DNA of 64,000 nucleotides, taken from positions 959,001 to 1,023,000 of the forward strand of contig JALIZF010001916.1 in the NCBI GenBank assembly GCA_029948255.1. Reading direction: 5' to 3'. Below, piece after piece: positions 62,107-64,000 of this stretch. This DNA comes from Telmatactis stephensoni. Its lineage: Eukaryota; Cnidaria; Anthozoa; Actiniaria; Isophelliidae. The notes below the pieces were generated by a model. That model saw only the letters and a list, made by a program, of their open reading frames with translations. It did no database searches and was not told the DNA's origin. Position numbers and translations under genes: made by a program. Numbering within the stretch: the stretch's first letter is position 1; the number at the start of each line of letters is the position of its first letter.

Positions 62107-64000
62107 ATGCTTTCTTTTACCACATTTATGAAATTTGTAGCGGCCTTTTTGGTGGTGGTTCCCTTCGGCGTTGAGTGCCAAGACCGTGGATTTGCCACAC
62201 GTCTTTCTATTCTGATGTCTACAAGGAATTCCATGGCAGAGAAAATGAAGTCCATAGCAAGCAACGTTGGACAAGTTAAAGTTCTTGAAAGTTATGTCCA
62301 GTCACTTAGACTGATTAAAACTAAAACAAAGGAATTCATCGATTCATCCCTAACAGTGTTTGAAAATAGAGATGCCATGGAGATGCTCAAGGGGGTAATT
62401 TCTCAAGACCGTTCATTTCTTGACGAAGAAGCCCTATACAAAAGCTATTCTTTAAAGAAAAACAGGAATGTGCGTCTGGTTACCCTATTGGACAAGATGA
62501 ACGAAAACATTGAGCAATTTTTGTCCACTGGAGTTCAGGCCTACAAGTTCTCTTTTCCCACTATCTGCCAAGGTCTCCCACAAAGTGCTTTATATTCTGT
62601 GACTAACGACAAAACAAAAGAGATTACTATACACGATGTTTGCACTGGACTCTCCTCGTGCTCAAAAGACCCGAAACCATATTACTACAAAAAAATTTCG
62701 AGTACCACTGAGAATGCTGACCGCAGATTTGGATTTGGTTTTCGTCATTTGGTTGATACAAGACGACGTAGAAGGTCCAGACCTAGACCCAGACCCAGAC
62801 CAAAACCCACACCAAAACCTACAACACCAAAACCCACACCTGACCCTTTCTTTGAACAGGATGTGCTACCAGCTTGTACAGCAGACTCGAAATGTAATGT
62901 TCAGAAAGCTCTACCTATGATGACTGGGATTTTCTGGTACAAGATAAGTGAGATGATCGTCCAAAAATTGTGCTCCCAAGGCAGCGATGAACAGTTGTAT
63001 TCTGACTTCTACCAGAAGGTAGTCGAGGAGGCTGACTTACTCATATTTTATGCACTTACTTTACCGAGTTACTGGAAATTTACATGGGACCCATTTTTCA
63101 AGGACGCAGCTGAAAGACAAGGCTTTGTGGAACTTGATGTGGCATTGTCGATGGTGGAAAGCAAAAAGAAGGACTTTGAAGAAGCAGCCCATTTGTGCTT
63201 CGTTTATAACTTTGACAAAGCCTGTCAGTTAAATGACCTCTACAAACAATATATCCTTGTCAGAAAAATTCAACGGCAAAGAACGCAACCTCGTAACGTC
63301 ATTGACCTCCGTTTATATTCTCAAGTTGACCACAGTGAAATGACCAAGATACAAAATGAGGATTTCAAGCAATTGGAACTACTAACCAACATCAAAATAC
63401 TTGATGACAATTTGCAAACTTCCGTATCAGGAATCTCCAAATTCTTTGAAGGACTTGCCAAATTTGACGAAGGAATAGCTGCCGCCGATATTGGTTTTAT
63501 CCAAGGGGAACTGGACAAATATGAAAAGTCATTTAATGTCACCGCAGAGAAGCTCGAGTACGATCTCAAAGACGCCATGACGTTAATGAATGAAATGTTG
63601 AATGCAAACTTCCTAGAACAAGTTGCACTACTTGCAATAGTGATCGCAACCAACAGTAACCCATTAAAAGCAATCTTTACTGGCCCGGATGTCAAAGATG
63701 TTTTGGAGCAGACCGGCAAGGTTGCTGAAGCTACTACTCAGATGTTAAAAGGAACTGCTTTGCTTGTATCACTCAAAGACCTGAGCCAAGATACCCTACA
63801 ACTAGGTACTGCCTTCATTGGAAACAAAAATCAAATTTCATCTCTTCAGAAGGTGGTTGCCAAAATCCGATCAGGACAAGCTGACAACATTGGTGAAGAT
63901 GCTGACCTATTTATCAAAGAATATGGTGCCTATACTCCTCAGACAGATCGATCACAGCTAGCCAAGAACGATGCTTTGTGGTCGGCATTCAAAGATGCTA
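62107..64000 (+). CDS. Second large secreted protein paralogue, partial (runs off window)
   Basis: The open frame from ATG 62107 continues without a stop for 631 codons to the window edge. Signal peptide about 1-24 (FVAAFLVVVPFG, cleavage near VEC). The N-terminal 180 residues show little likeness to the first gene. A low-complexity linker follows at about 219-249: RRRRRSRPRPRPRP then Thr/Pro repeats (KPTPKPTTPKPTP), a likely O-glycosylated stalk absent from the first gene. From about residue 255 the paralogues align (ALPMM..WYK, LDDNL.TSVSGIS, FIQGELDKYEKS, NPLKAIF, VLEQTGKVAE, EYGAYTPQTDRS, ALWSAF). Same strand, 1.2 kb downstream, with the same splice-acceptor context before the ATG. Function unknown. 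Confidence 0.9.
   Translation, partial: MLSFTTFMKFVAAFLVVVPFGVECQDRGFATRLSILMSTRNSMAEKMKSIASNVGQVKVLESYVQSLRLIKTKTKEFIDSSLTVFENRDAMEMLKGVISQDRSFLDEEALYKSYSLKKNRNVRLVTLLDKMNENIEQFLSTGVQAYKFSFPTICQGLPQSALYSVTNDKTKEITIHDVCTGLSSCSKDPKPYYYKKISSTTENADRRFGFGFRHLVDTRRRRRSRPRPRPRPKPTPKPTTPKPTPDPFFEQDVLPACTADSKCNVQKALPMMTGIFWYKISEMIVQKLCSQGSDEQLYSDFYQKVVEEADLLIFYALTLPSYWKFTWDPFFKDAAERQGFVELDVALSMVESKKKDFEEAAHLCFVYNFDKACQLNDLYKQYILVRKIQRQRTQPRNVIDLRLYSQVDHSEMTKIQNEDFKQLELLTNIKILDDNLQTSVSGISKFFEGLAKFDEGIAAADIGFIQGELDKYEKSFNVTAEKLEYDLKDAMTLMNEMLNANFLEQVALLAIVIATNSNPLKAIFTGPDVKDVLEQTGKVAEATTQMLKGTALLVSLKDLSQDTLQLGTAFIGNKNQISSLQKVVAKIRSGQADNIGEDADLFIKEYGAYTPQTDRSQLAKNDALWSAFKDA

Overview
The window is animal nuclear DNA: multi-exon genes with GT-AG introns, AT-rich introns full of inverted-repeat transposons, minisatellites, tRNA-derived SINE heads and an intact non-LTR retrotransposon. 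The gene families and the repeat style suggest a cnidarian, probably an anthozoan (coral or sea anemone). That is inference; no rRNA or mitochondrial marker is present.

Layout, left to right. Bases 1-4,400 are gene-poor and carry several inverted-repeat elements. A two-exon gene at 4,723-5,616 encodes a small secreted protein with eight cysteines. From 7,250 to 55,739 there are four tandem, same-strand aldo-keto reductase genes of the AKR7 (aflatoxin-aldehyde reductase) family, each with 12 or 13 coding exons whose boundaries and phases I traced individually. Copies 3 and 4 (28,881-42,251 and 45,284-55,739) arose from a recent segmental duplication that also copied the last exon of copy 2, leaving an orphan terminal exon at 43,929-43,996. 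An intact 4.4-kb CR1/L2-like LINE lies antisense in intron 9 of copy 3, and its empty site is visible in copy 4. At the right end are two tandem paralogues (57,834-60,875 and 62,107 to beyond the window edge). They encode large secreted proteins of a family I do not recognise, with uninterrupted coding regions that contrast with the intron-rich AKR genes.

The AKR7 cluster looks like lineage-specific expansion of an NADPH-dependent carbonyl detoxification enzyme. Copy 1 appears intact. Copy 2 has a 14-bp tandem duplication that puts its natural start codon out of frame. Copies 3 and 4 share an additional in-frame 111-nt exon absent from copies 1 and 2. Comparing paralogous introns supplies pre-insertion sites for several mobile elements. 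It shows at least three non-autonomous DNA-transposon families, with 7-bp, 8-bp and 5-bp target-site duplications. One of these inserted exactly over a splice donor and duplicated it.

The least explained content is the pair of large secreted proteins at the right end. They share a long predicted helical core and differ in their N-terminal parts.
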